47,757 nt of DNA from CAZSXU01 sp964610505 (GCA_964610505.1 CAZSXU010000029.1:1-47757); one strand, 5' to 3'. Positions 39,421 through 47,757 are shown, numbered from the stretch's first letter. The notes: generated by a model from the letters alone, not told the origin. Made by a program: numbers and translations.

Positions 39421-39558
39421 AAGGCGCGTATTAAGTCACACGATGGTCCCCTTGATGAACTCCGCGATGTGTGATAAACTGTTACAGGAACGCAATCTCA
39501 TCTTGCGCAGGCTGATCTCAGATCATCCGGACGATGCAGGGAGAACGGGGGCGTCGGG

Positions 39559-42297
39559 ATGCAAAGGTCGTGGATTCTGCTCGCCGCCGCGGGCGTGATA
39601 CTTACGGCGGTCTCGCCCGCGAGGGCGCAGTCAAGCATTCTCATCTCCGAGATGTGCGATCCCCGGTATAACTACACGACGGATCGGTTCATTGAGATCT
39701 ACAACGCAGGGGATGATGCCGTCGACCTTGCCGGCTGGTCGCTCATTGCCGTGGGCAACGGGGGTGACATCTTCACTTGGAACCTGTCCGGCTCGATGTA
39801 TCCCGGGGAGGCTCTCGTTGCGGGCGATCTGACGACCGTCGAGGTTTTCCCCGTCGACTTTCCGGACGAAGCCTGGTCGAGCATGAATGGCCTCTGGAAC
39901 GGAAAGGTCGGCGACGGAGCCAGGCTCCTCGATTCACTCGGGACCGTCATCGACTACGCCGTGGCCGGCGGGACCGCATTCGAAAATGCCGACTATGTCC
40001 GCAACTACGGCATCGTCACGCCGAACACGACATACACTCCATCGGAATGGACAGCCACACCCGTGAACCTGCCGACGGAGGGCTCTCCGGGGATCCACTA
40101 CACGGAGCCGCCGACGCCATGGCCTTTGATTTCCAACATCCGCACGGACCCCGTGGCTCCCACATCCGGAATGGATGTGGACGTTCTCGCCGACGTCACC
40201 GACTCCACCGCCACGATCACTTCGGTGCTGCTTCGTTGGGGAACCGTACCGAGTCCGCTTCCGAACGAGATCGGGATGTCACCGTTGTCGGGGAGTACAT
40301 ATGGGACGGACGCTCCGATCCCTCCGCAGTCCGCGGGCACGACGGTCTTCTTCGAGATCCAGGCCAGCAACGACGTGCCCGATACAAGCACCTCCGACCT
40401 CCAGAGCTACTCCGTACCCTTCGAGGTCACGATTTACGAAATCCAGGGCCAGGTGCCCGCATCTCCCTACGGCGGGTATGAAGTCATTACGCACGGGGTG
40501 GTGACTGGGCGATACGGTTCCTATTTCGCCATGCAGGATGGAAACGGGCCGTGGAACGGCCTGTGGGCAGAGAGCACGACGCCGCCCGCGGTCGGCGATT
40601 CCGTGACGATGCGGGGCACGGTGACCGAAGGCGGCGGTCTGGGATACGCGACGAATACGCTCCTGGCGGACGCCGTGGTCGAAAGCGATTCGCCGGGAGC
40701 CGCTCTCCCCCCGGCCGTCGTCGTTTCCACCGCCGGCGCTTCCTCCGAAGAGTACGAAGGCGTGCTTGTCACAGTGGAAAACGCCGTTTGCACGAACACC
40801 AACGTCGGTTCCGGCGAGTGGGAAACGAACGACGGGAGCGGACTTCTCCGTGTCGGCGATCTGGGGTATGACTTCACACCGACGCTCGGTACATCCTACG
40901 ACCTTACGGGGCCTGTTACGTTCACGTACGACCAGTTCAAGATCGAACCTAGGGACGAGAGCGACGTCCTGTGGGTGGGGGACGATTCGGCGCCCGTGAT
41001 CTTCCAGGTATCCGCCCTGAACGATACGAGCGTTCTCGTGACCTTCTCCGAAGAGGTGGAGCAGACCGGAGCGGAGATGACCAGCCACTATACGATCGCG
41101 GGTTTGACCATTGCAGATGCGGGGAGGGACGAAGATCATCCTGACCAGGTCTTGTTGACGGTGTCGCCCATGTCGGAGACTGAATACACGCTGACAGTGA
41201 ACGGTGTCGCAGATCTGTATGAGAATGTCATGGTCGATGTCGGTGCTGTCTTCGAATTCATCGACTACAGCGTTCCCGAGGGATACTACGACAGCGCGGA
41301 GTACCTGACCGGCGAACCACTGAAGGCGGCGCTTCACGAGATCATCAGAGACCACACCGTGTACGGTTATGACTATGCCTGGACGGCGTTCCGGACGACC
41401 GACGACAAACCGAACGGGAAGGTGTGGGACATCTACTCCGACATTCCCGGCGGGACGCCGCCGTATGAGTACACGTTCGGTGTCGACGAGGGTGGGGTGG
41501 GCGGCGTAGAGGGCACCGGGTACACGCGCGAGCATTCCTGGCCGAGGAGCTGGTTCGGCGGGGAGGTGTCGCCGATGAATTCAGATCTGTTTGTTCTCTA
41601 TCCGTGTGATGCACACGTGAACGGCAACCGGGGCTCCTACCCGTACGGAGAGGTCACGTCGCCGGAATGGACTTCCCTCAACGGGAGCGAGAGGGGTCCG
41701 TGCTCCTATCCCGGCTACGCCGGGATTGTGTTCGAACCGATCGACGCGTTCAAAGGCGACCTTGCGCGGTCCTATTTGTACATGTCCACCCGGTACTACA
41801 CGGAAGATGCCGCCTGGCCGGGAAGTCCGATGACCGACGGTGCGGAGCTGAGACCCTGGGCGGCCGAGATGCTGCTCGAGTGGCACGCACAGGATCCTGT
41901 CAGTCAGAAGGAGATCGAGAGAAACGGCGCCGTGTTCGCGCTGCAGCAGAACCGCAATCCCTTCATCGACCGGCCGGAGTTCGCCGCTCTCCTGTTCACT
42001 CCGACCGCCGTGGAGGAGCCATGCGCCGGCGCCCGGGTCGCCGGACTGGATCGGATCTATCCCAATCCGTTCAATCCCGTGGCGACGATTCGATATTCAA
42101 TCCCGGAAGCCTGCCTTGTCACGCTCACCCTGTACAGTGTAGAGGGTGAACCGGTCCTGACGCTCGTGAATCGCAGCCAGGCCGCCGGGGAGTACGAGTG
42201 TGAACTCGACGCGGGAGGTCTCGCAAGCGGCGTGTATTTCTGCAGGCTCGAGGCCGGCCCCCACACCGATACGCGAAAAATCGTGATGCTCAAGTAG
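39559..42297 (+). CDS. Secreted EndA/NucM-type nuclease with lamin-tail domain and C-terminal sorting domain
   Basis: This 912-residue protein starts with a signal peptide (WILLAAAGVILTAVSPARA). A lamin-tail-like domain follows (ISEMCDPRYNYTTDRFIEIYN, GWSLIAVGNGG, residues about 28-170), then Ig-like or OB-like strands (residues 170-570). The endonuclease I domain contains TREHSWPRSW with His659, SDLFVLYPCDAHVN and NGNRGSYPYGE, the beta-beta-alpha metal site of this family. It cuts DNA or RNA non-specifically in family precedent. The sorting module ends it (YPNPFNPVAT, SGVYFCRLEAG). ATG at 39559 has a weak GGGGG site. Related direct repeats stand on both sides. Confidence 0.9.
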   Translation: MQRSWILLAAAGVILTAVSPARAQSSILISEMCDPRYNYTTDRFIEIYNAGDDAVDLAGWSLIAVGNGGDIFTWNLSGSMYPGEALVAGDLTTVEVFPVDFPDEAWSSMNGLWNGKVGDGARLLDSLGTVIDYAVAGGTAFENADYVRNYGIVTPNTTYTPSEWTATPVNLPTEGSPGIHYTEPPTPWPLISNIRTDPVAPTSGMDVDVLADVTDSTATITSVLLRWGTVPSPLPNEIGMSPLSGSTYGTDAPIPPQSAGTTVFFEIQASNDVPDTSTSDLQSYSVPFEVTIYEIQGQVPASPYGGYEVITHGVVTGRYGSYFAMQDGNGPWNGLWAESTTPPAVGDSVTMRGTVTEGGGLGYATNTLLADAVVESDSPGAALPPAVVVSTAGASSEEYEGVLVTVENAVCTNTNVGSGEWETNDGSGLLRVGDLGYDFTPTLGTSYDLTGPVTFTYDQFKIEPRDESDVLWVGDDSAPVIFQVSALNDTSVLVTFSEEVEQTGAEMTSHYTIAGLTIADAGRDEDHPDQVLLTVSPMSETEYTLTVNGVADLYENVMVDVGAVFEFIDYSVPEGYYDSAEYLTGEPLKAALHEIIRDHTVYGYDYAWTAFRTTDDKPNGKVWDIYSDIPGGTPPYEYTFGVDEGGVGGVEGTGYTREHSWPRSWFGGEVSPMNSDLFVLYPCDAHVNGNRGSYPYGEVTSPEWTSLNGSERGPCSYPGYAGIVFEPIDAFKGDLARSYLYMSTRYYTEDAAWPGSPMTDGAELRPWAAEMLLEWHAQDPVSQKEIERNGAVFALQQNRNPFIDRPEFAALLFTPTAVEEPCAGARVAGLDRIYPNPFNPVATIRYSIPEACLVTLTLYSVEGEPVLTLVNRSQAAGEYECELDAGGLASGVYFCRLEAGPHTDTRKIVMLK

Positions 42298-42389
42298 GCG
42301 CCCGCAACGGCGCGTCGCGCCGGCATTCCGGGGAGACATTCCGGAGACGCGATACCGATTTCGCATCCTCCTCGCGGCCCCTGCCCCCC

Positions 42390-42497
42390 GTTCGTCCTGA
42401 GCGGCCGCCGGGCCTGCCCGGCGGCATGTCGAAGGACAAGGGCCGGCGCAGCAATTATCACAGGAGTATCAAACGCGTATTGTGTCCCGCGAAGGCC
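42390..42497 (+). repeat. Direct repeat right of the EndA-type nuclease gene, with inserted hairpin
   Basis: Counterpart of 39331-39420. Between CGTCCTGAGC and GTCGAAGGAC it carries an extra hairpin, CCGCCGGG-CCTG-CCCGGCGG. The outer GTCCT/AGGAC also pair, making a compound palindrome of the common GTCCTTCGAC...GAGC type. Confidence 0.75.
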
Positions 42498-42700
42498 GGA
42501 AGCGAGACTGCGGGTGAATCACTTTTCGCCCTTTGTTTTTCCTGTTCGCCGTTCGCTCGCTGTTGTAGCACAGCCGCCCTCGGCTGCGGACAGATACCGG
42601 ACGAAGCTCCCTCGTCCCCGCGGGAAGTTGAGCGGGGATCCATTCTGACCTTCTCCCTTCCTGCCACCTCACTACCACTCATCCAGAACAAACATCCCTA

Positions 42701-42730
42701 TTGACAAACATCCTCGCTCTCTTCTACAAT
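42701..42730 (+). promoter_or_regulatory. Sigma-70 promoter for the beta-helix gene
   Basis: A perfect TTGACA (42701-42706), an 18-bp spacer and TACAAT (42725-42730, five of six). Transcription should begin near 42737, some 240 bases before the ATG. Confidence 0.65.
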
Positions 42731-42870
42731 ACAGCACGAATTGATCAGAGATATCTAAGTCTAGTATCGAAACCACCTCAGTTGCCAAACCTCGTGGGTC
42801 GTTGCCTTGATTCCTGTCCCTATGAGAATGACTTCAGTTAGTGGCGACTGGGCCTAGAACAGGCGATCCG

Positions 42871-42899
42871 ACCGCAGTTGTCTGGAACTGCGGTTTTAT
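42871..42899 (+). terminator. Leader terminator/attenuator upstream of the beta-helix gene
   Basis: ACCGCAGTT (42871-42879) pairs perfectly with AACTGCGGT (42886-42894) around GTCTGG, then TTTATC. It sits between the promoter and the ribosome site, so transcription of the 4.8-kb gene must read through it. It could equally end a separate small RNA of about 160 bases. Confidence 0.6.
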
Positions 42900-42978
42900 C
42901 GTATCCACTTGGAACCGTTGGATCCACAACTTGGACAGGCCGGGCCACCAGCTCGGTCGCGAACTACGGGAGGCCTCT

Positions 42979-45900
42979 ATGCGATCCGCCGCTGCCATAG
43001 TCAGTGCCCTGACGATCCTCTTCCTTCCCATGACCACGTCCGCAGACATCATCACCGTGACCCCGGACAGCACCGGGGACTACGTCAACATCCAGACAGC
43101 AATCGATGCCGCGAGTGACTACGACATCATTGAACTCACTGACGGCGTTTTCCATGGGCCTGGCAACACGGGCGTCGATTTCTCAGGCACGGCACTGACG
43201 GTTCGTTCACAAAGTGACGATCCCGGGCTCTGCATCATAGACTGCAGGGGGCTTGGCCGAGCATTCACCCTGGAGAGTGGCGAGGGCTCCGATTGCGCGC
43301 TCGAGGGTCTCACAGTTCGAAACGGAGACTTCGGCTCCAATCCTGGCGGTGCTCTCCGCATTGACGGCACCGTCGTTCCTTCAGCATCTCCGACGATCAG
43401 GAATTGTCGATTCGTGAACAACTCTGCTTCTCATGGTGGGGCAGCGTTCATACGTGGGTCCTCAAGCGTTCGATTCGAGGATTGCCTGTTCAAACGCAAT
43501 TCGTCTTCGGACCACGGCGGAGCGCTCAGGTGTGACCATTCCTTCGCGGAGTTCACCAGTTGTGAGTTCGACAGCAACACAGCTGGTGGGTATGGCGGTT
43601 CTGTCTACTGTGAGGACTACGCTCATCTGCGAGTAACGGATTGTGCTTTTACGAACGGCCGGGGCGATCGCGCCGGCGCGATACACCTACTGAATTCCCC
43701 GTGCAAAATCCTCGCGTCCCGGGTTTCTGGTAACCAGGCCCTCATGGACTATGCAGGGGCGGTATTTTGCGAGGTATCTCCCTGTACCCTGGAACATGTG
43801 GTCTTCTCTCGCAACTCCTCCCAGGGCCAAGGCGGCGTCCTGTACTTCCATGAGTGTTCCCCTCGACTATCCTGGTGCACCTTCGCAAACAACGATGCTG
43901 GAGCCCCGGCCCAAGGTGCGATCTTCCTGGGCCATTCGGCCACCAGGGCATACATCGACAACTCCATTCTGGCATTCACGTCTCCCGGCAGCGCCATCAG
44001 CTGCAACGGAGGGCAGGCAGACCTAAGCTGCTGCTGCGGCTTCGGGAACCAAAGCGGCAACTGGGCGGGGTGTGCCAACGGGCCAGATCTGGTTCTTGAG
44101 GATCCCTGCTTCGTCGACACAATCAGCGCGGACTATCACCTCCGTCCCTGTTCCCCTTGCGCTCCAGCCAACTCCCCCGGCACATGCGGCCTTATCGGCG
44201 CCCTGGGTGTCGGGGACTCCTTCAGGATCTGGCACGTGCCCGTGGACGCCCCCACGATCCAGGCGGGGATCGATTCTGCGGCTTGCGGGGATACGGTGGA
44301 GGTCGCGTCCGCTACGTACCACGAACACGACATCGTCATGAAGTCGGGGATCACACTCCGTAGTGAGACAGGCCTGGCGGATTGCGTGACCATCGATGCG
44401 GATTCCCTAGGCCGTGTCTTCTACTTCAGCAACGTGGACAGCGCAGCTACCGTGGCTGGTTTCACTATCTGCAGAGGACAGCACAGCAGCGCCGGCGGCG
44501 GTGTTGCCTGCTACGATTCCCACGCCAGGTTCATCAATTGCAGCTTCCAAAAGAACGTGGCTGGTTCCGGACACGGCGGAGCCATCTACGTTGAACAGGG
44601 ATCCTCAGTGTGTGCGACCACATGCTTGTTCTCCGGCAATGGAGCCGGCTACCACGGAGGCTGCATACAGCTCTCCGGAGTCACTGGTATTGGAAACAGC
44701 TCCGCCACACTCACGGATTGTATTTTTTCAGGTAGCTATGCCAACAGTGGCGGTGGAGCACTTAACATAAGCCCTGACTGTTCATGCACGATTGTGGGAT
44801 GCACCTTCTCTGGGAACTGGAGTTCGAGCGGAGGCGCAGTGATGGTGGGAGCCTTGAGCGACAGTGCCACCGTCACGGTGGTGAACTCGATCTTCTGGGG
44901 CGACTGCGCCGGCAGCGGCAGCGAGATATACATCTACGACGGCTCCTCAGCTACATTCACCTGCTGCGACATAGACCCCGGCAACGTCTATGGGACTCCC
45001 ACATGGGGTTCGGGAAACATCTCGCAGGATCCCATGTTCTGTGACCCAGAGGATTGCCTGAACGCACCGACTACTGCTGGCGACTACTACCTCCGCCACT
45101 GCTCCCCCTGCGCCGACGCGCCGGGGTGCGGGCAGGTGGGCGCATACGGGATCGGCTGCTCTTACACTCGAGCGATTCATGTCCCCACGGATGCGCCGAC
45201 GATCCAGGCGGGAATCGACATGGCGTGTCCGGGGGATACGGTTATCGTCGCCTGTGGCACGTACACGTGGGAGAATCAGGGAACCGGCGATTACTCGGGC
45301 TTCATTCGTATGAGGCCTGGAGTCTACTTGAGGAGTGAAACCGGAGACGCTGACTGCGTGACAATTGACGCACAACAGAATGCGCGGACATTCGGGTGCT
45401 ATGACATCGGCAGCGATGCTGTCATAGAGGGCTTCACAATCACTGGAGGCTACGCGGCCGGAGTGTCTCAGGCTCAGTGGGGCGGCGGCATGTACTGTGT
45501 CACATGCTCCTCCCCCACAATCCGTCGGTGCCGGTTCGTGGGGAACACGGCCGTGGCGAAGGGCGGAGGCTTGTGTTGTGAGGGAGTATCCTCTCCTCAT
45601 GTCATCGACTGCGTGTTCGAAGACAACTCCGCAGGAGAGAACGGAGGCGGCGCGAGCAGCTACTACTCCGGTAGTTCTCCTTGGTTTGCCGGCTGCACGT
45701 TTTCGGGGAACTCTGGTGGCACAATGGGCGGAGGAGGGCTCTTCACATACTCCTCCTCACCCCGGCTCACCAATACTAGATTCGAAGGGAACTCCGGCGA
45801 GTGCGGCGGGGCGTTACTGAGCCGGGGAACCTCCTGCCCGGAAGTCTCAAGCTGCACGTTCTTCGCAGACTCGGCGGTGGCCTTAGGCGGCGAGATTGCC

Positions 45901-47754
45901 TGCATGGACGGCGGCTCTGTGACCATGGACCACACGATCGTCTCCTTCGCCAGGCTTGGCGCGGCCGTCTACTGCGACAGCGCTGGCACCGCCTTCCTCA
46001 CCTGCTGCGATGTCTACGGCAACAGCGGAGGTCCGGGCGATGTCGCCGACCAGCTGGACGAAATGGGCAATTTCTCCGCCGATCCGATGTTCTGCGACGC
46101 GGCGGGTGGGGATGTCCACCTGGCGTCGTGTTCGCCCTGTTTGGACGCCCCGGGCTGTGGACTGGTGGGTGCCCTCGGCCTCGGGGATTGTCCGTCGACG
46201 GCCTGGTATGTGCCGATTGATGTTCCCACAATCCAGGCCGCCATCGATTCGGCAGGAGCGTGCGACACAGTGCTCGTCGCTGCGGGGACGTATCTCGAAG
46301 ACGTGACGCTGAAATCGAGCATCCTCGTTCTCTCGGAATCAGGACCGGGCGTGACGACGATCAAGTATCCGGGCGCCGGCCCGTGGACAGTGAATGCCGG
46401 GGGTGCGGGAGTCTCCACGACTCTGCGAGGATTCACCATTGACGGCGGCACAATGGGCGTGAGGGACGAGAGGGCAGCATTCGCGTGCATGCGGTGTGAC
46501 GGAAACTCTTCACCGCTCATCGCCGAGTGCATTTTCCAGAACGTCCTCTCCACCGCCATCGAGTGCCACGATAACGCGAACCCCACCGTGGGTGGGGCGC
46601 CGGAGAACGTGAACCAGTTCCTGACATCGGTTGCCATTGGGAATTTCACCTCCAACACGATTGACGCAACCTACAACTACTGGAACCGGCCGGACCACGG
46701 ATGCCCCGTGAACAACTATGGTGATGTCGAAATCCTGCCCTTCTACGACTCCTCGCTGTCCGATCTCTTCTGCAACTGCTTCACCCTCTGCGTGCCCGAG
46801 CACTATACGGGGATCCAGATTGCTGTTGATACAGCAGACGAAGGAGATACCGTTGAGGTCGAGGCAACCGACATCGTCTATCCTGAGAACGTCTCCATCA
46901 TTGACGAGAATCTGCACGTTCGTGTGGCGGGAGGAGACGGTCGGCCAACGATTCGGTCCGCCACGTCACCTGTCGTCCTTCTGGACGGAGCCGGAAGCGG
47001 TTCGCGCCTTTCAGGATTCACCATCGATGCGAATGGCGGGCAGATGGCCGTGCAAGTTGAAGAGTCGGATGTTTCAATTGTGGACTGCGTCATAACGGGA
47101 GCGAGTGGCGCTCTTGGCAGGACCGGGCTCACGATCTCGAAATCCAGCGCCCTAGTTGAGGACTGCCTGATCACCGGAAACACAAAGGGGATCCGATGTG
47201 ATTCCTGCTCGGTGATCACGATCTCCGGTCTTCAAGAAAACGCAAACGACATCCACGGGAATTCGCACTTCAACCTTGATGTGTCCGCCTGCGATTCAGT
47301 GGCAGCCACGTACAACTACTGGGGCACGGTTGATAGGACAGAATTTGAGTCGAAGATTCTGGGGCTCGACAGGTTCTACTACTGCTGGTGGGTCGACGCA
47401 ACTCACGATACGGTGTACAGCTGCTACCCATGCGGCTGGAACGAGGAGGCCGGAGAAGAGTATTTCGCCCCCTCCGCCTTCTCCCTCACTCAGAACCGCC
47501 CCAACCCCTTCAACCCGGCTACCGAGATCCGCTTCGAGGTACCCTCGCCGGGGTCCGAGGTTGTGATTGACGTCTACGACGTCCACGGCCGGCAGGTGAA
47601 GCGGCTTGTGGACAAACACTGTGAGGCGGGTGTCTGGAGCGTGATGTGGCACGGGACGGATGCCAACGGAGCCGCTGTCTCATCCGGCATCTACTTCTGC
47701 CGGATGAAGGCTGGTGACTTCACGGCTGCGAGGAAGATGGTGCTTATGCAGTAG
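42979..47754 (+). CDS. Giant secreted right-handed beta-helix protein with C-terminal sorting domain
   Basis: This 1591-residue surface or extracellular protein has a signal peptide (AAAIVSALTILFLPMTTSA). It is built of five parallel beta-helix modules that start near nucleotides 43050, 44230, 45175, 46201 and 46797. Modules 2-4 open with the phrase VPxDxPTIQAxID and end with CSPC(A/L)xAPGCGxVGALG or a close variant. Inside are many FxxN and GGA(L/V/I) repeats as in Chlamydia Pmp proteins, and unusually many Cys (LSCCCGFGNQ, TCCDVYG). The sorting module closes it (RPNPFNPATE, VYDVHGRQV, SGIYFCRMKAG). The ligand is unknown. ATG at 42979 follows GGGAGGCCTCT; an earlier in-frame codon at 42841 would encode no signal peptide first. 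It ends 3 bases before the window edge. Confidence 0.9.
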   Translation: MRSAAAIVSALTILFLPMTTSADIITVTPDSTGDYVNIQTAIDAASDYDIIELTDGVFHGPGNTGVDFSGTALTVRSQSDDPGLCIIDCRGLGRAFTLESGEGSDCALEGLTVRNGDFGSNPGGALRIDGTVVPSASPTIRNCRFVNNSASHGGAAFIRGSSSVRFEDCLFKRNSSSDHGGALRCDHSFAEFTSCEFDSNTAGGYGGSVYCEDYAHLRVTDCAFTNGRGDRAGAIHLLNSPCKILASRVSGNQALMDYAGAVFCEVSPCTLEHVVFSRNSSQGQGGVLYFHECSPRLSWCTFANNDAGAPAQGAIFLGHSATRAYIDNSILAFTSPGSAISCNGGQADLSCCCGFGNQSGNWAGCANGPDLVLEDPCFVDTISADYHLRPCSPCAPANSPGTCGLIGALGVGDSFRIWHVPVDAPTIQAGIDSAACGDTVEVASATYHEHDIVMKSGITLRSETGLADCVTIDADSLGRVFYFSNVDSAATVAGFTICRGQHSSAGGGVACYDSHARFINCSFQKNVAGSGHGGAIYVEQGSSVCATTCLFSGNGAGYHGGCIQLSGVTGIGNSSATLTDCIFSGSYANSGGGALNISPDCSCTIVGCTFSGNWSSSGGAVMVGALSDSATVTVVNSIFWGDCAGSGSEIYIYDGSSATFTCCDIDPGNVYGTPTWGSGNISQDPMFCDPEDCLNAPTTAGDYYLRHCSPCADAPGCGQVGAYGIGCSYTRAIHVPTDAPTIQAGIDMACPGDTVIVACGTYTWENQGTGDYSGFIRMRPGVYLRSETGDADCVTIDAQQNARTFGCYDIGSDAVIEGFTITGGYAAGVSQAQWGGGMYCVTCSSPTIRRCRFVGNTAVAKGGGLCCEGVSSPHVIDCVFEDNSAGENGGGASSYYSGSSPWFAGCTFSGNSGGTMGGGGLFTYSSSPRLTNTRFEGNSGECGGALLSRGTSCPEVSSCTFFADSAVALGGEIACMDGGSVTMDHTIVSFARLGAAVYCDSAGTAFLTCCDVYGNSGGPGDVADQLDEMGNFSADPMFCDAAGGDVHLASCSPCLDAPGCGLVGALGLGDCPSTAWYVPIDVPTIQAAIDSAGACDTVLVAAGTYLEDVTLKSSILVLSESGPGVTTIKYPGAGPWTVNAGGAGVSTTLRGFTIDGGTMGVRDERAAFACMRCDGNSSPLIAECIFQNVLSTAIECHDNANPTVGGAPENVNQFLTSVAIGNFTSNTIDATYNYWNRPDHGCPVNNYGDVEILPFYDSSLSDLFCNCFTLCVPEHYTGIQIAVDTADEGDTVEVEATDIVYPENVSIIDENLHVRVAGGDGRPTIRSATSPVVLLDGAGSGSRLSGFTIDANGGQMAVQVEESDVSIVDCVITGASGALGRTGLTISKSSALVEDCLITGNTKGIRCDSCSVITISGLQENANDIHGNSHFNLDVSACDSVAATYNYWGTVDRTEFESKILGLDRFYYCWWVDATHDTVYSCYPCGWNEEAGEEYFAPSAFSLTQNRPNPFNPATEIRFEVPSPGSEVVIDVYDVHGRQVKRLVDKHCEAGVWSVMWHGTDANGAAVSSGIYFCRMKAGDFTAARKMVLMQ

Positions 47755-47757
47755 AGA

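Larger units (their letters stand above)
38698..39558. other. Non-coding stretch between LOG and EndA-type genes
   Basis: About 860 bases without a supported gene. It contains the LOG promoter, a CATCCCGGGATCGCGACC repeat (38843-38873), a TCACAGAAGTGTCAAA repeat (38893-38936) and a cruciform-like element (39113-39163). Further right are a 7-bp GC hairpin (39216-39242) and the direct repeat at 39331-39420. A weak TTGATG-N15-GATAAA (39452-39478) may promote the nuclease gene. Confidence 0.6.
42298..42978. other. Non-coding stretch and long leader before the beta-helix gene
   Basis: No gene is supported. In order: the right-hand direct repeat with a GC hairpin (42390-42497), a TTCGCC-type stutter (42527-42563), a promoter (42701-42730), and a leader of about 240 bases carrying a terminator-like hairpin (42871-42899). 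Confidence 0.6.

Noticed and set aside
42841..42978. Earlier in-frame start for the beta-helix protein at 42841
   Set aside because: It would place 46 residues before a perfect signal peptide and put the terminator hairpin inside the coding region. The ATG at 42979 has a much better ribosome site.
1..47757. tRNA, rRNA or known riboswitch genes
   Set aside because: I found no cloverleaf with a GTTC-type T-loop, no rRNA signature and no riboswitch consensus that I know. A covariance-model search would be decisive.

Overview
The window is GC-rich (about 60%) bacterial chromosomal DNA. Five predicted secreted proteins end in the same FlgD-like/T9SS-type C-terminal sorting module (an NPFNP-type motif, then VYDVxGR, then SGVYF, then a basic hydrophobic tail). 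Together with a gingipain-type C25 peptidase, a VCBS/FG-GAP repeat protein, tricorn protease and an archaeal-type indolepyruvate oxidoreductase, this suggests an uncultured lineage of the FCB superphylum, such as the Eisenbacteria or Krumholzibacteriota. The exact phylum cannot be fixed from this sequence. No rRNA, tRNA, CRISPR array or phage was seen.

Layout. 0.4-10 kb: iorA-iorB (aryl-pyruvate:ferredoxin oxidoreductase), an EF-Tu domain-2-like mini protein, an MscS channel, an HD alarmone-hydrolase-like protein, an OPT transporter, an ORF6N-domain protein with a terminator in its leader, a small unknown protein and 6-phosphofructokinase. 10-15.4 kb: an HTH-receiver response regulator with a palindrome at its own +1, a compact btpA-MTHFS-cca cluster, a macrodomain protein and a metallo-beta-lactamase-fold hydrolase. 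15.7-25.1 kb: a surface-protein block made of the VCBS protein (interrupted by one in-frame UGA), an S8 protease, a UbiA-TPR membrane fusion and a C25 peptidase. 25.3-26.3 kb: an intact IS481-like element with 24-bp terminal inverted repeats and a 7-bp target duplication. 26.4-38.7 kb: a secreted beta-propeller protein, a HAD 5'-nucleotidase, tricorn protease, a DUF1460 amidase-like protein, an AlkD-like HEAT protein, a small CxxC protein, a diadenylate-cyclase-fold (DACNV-like) protein and a LOG-family hydrolase. 39.5-47.7 kb: a secreted EndA-type nuclease and a 1591-residue parallel beta-helix protein, both with the sorting module.

The genes are mostly single transcription units. Many have a recognisable TTGAC-N17/18-TAnnnT promoter and are separated by perfect hairpins. 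The intergenic DNA is unusually structured. CACAGATT-box arms occur in inverted pairs around a central hairpin. A 55-bp sequence is repeated exactly 28.5 kb apart. Diverged direct repeats bracket the nuclease gene. Several stretches are degenerate stuttering repeats. The common biological theme is export and breakdown of external polymers (peptidases, nuclease, peptide transporter, amino-acid 2-oxoacid oxidation) beside nucleotide-signalling or nucleotide-derivative proteins (HD/(p)ppGpp, c-di-AMP-type, macrodomain, LOG). No secretion machinery is encoded here.
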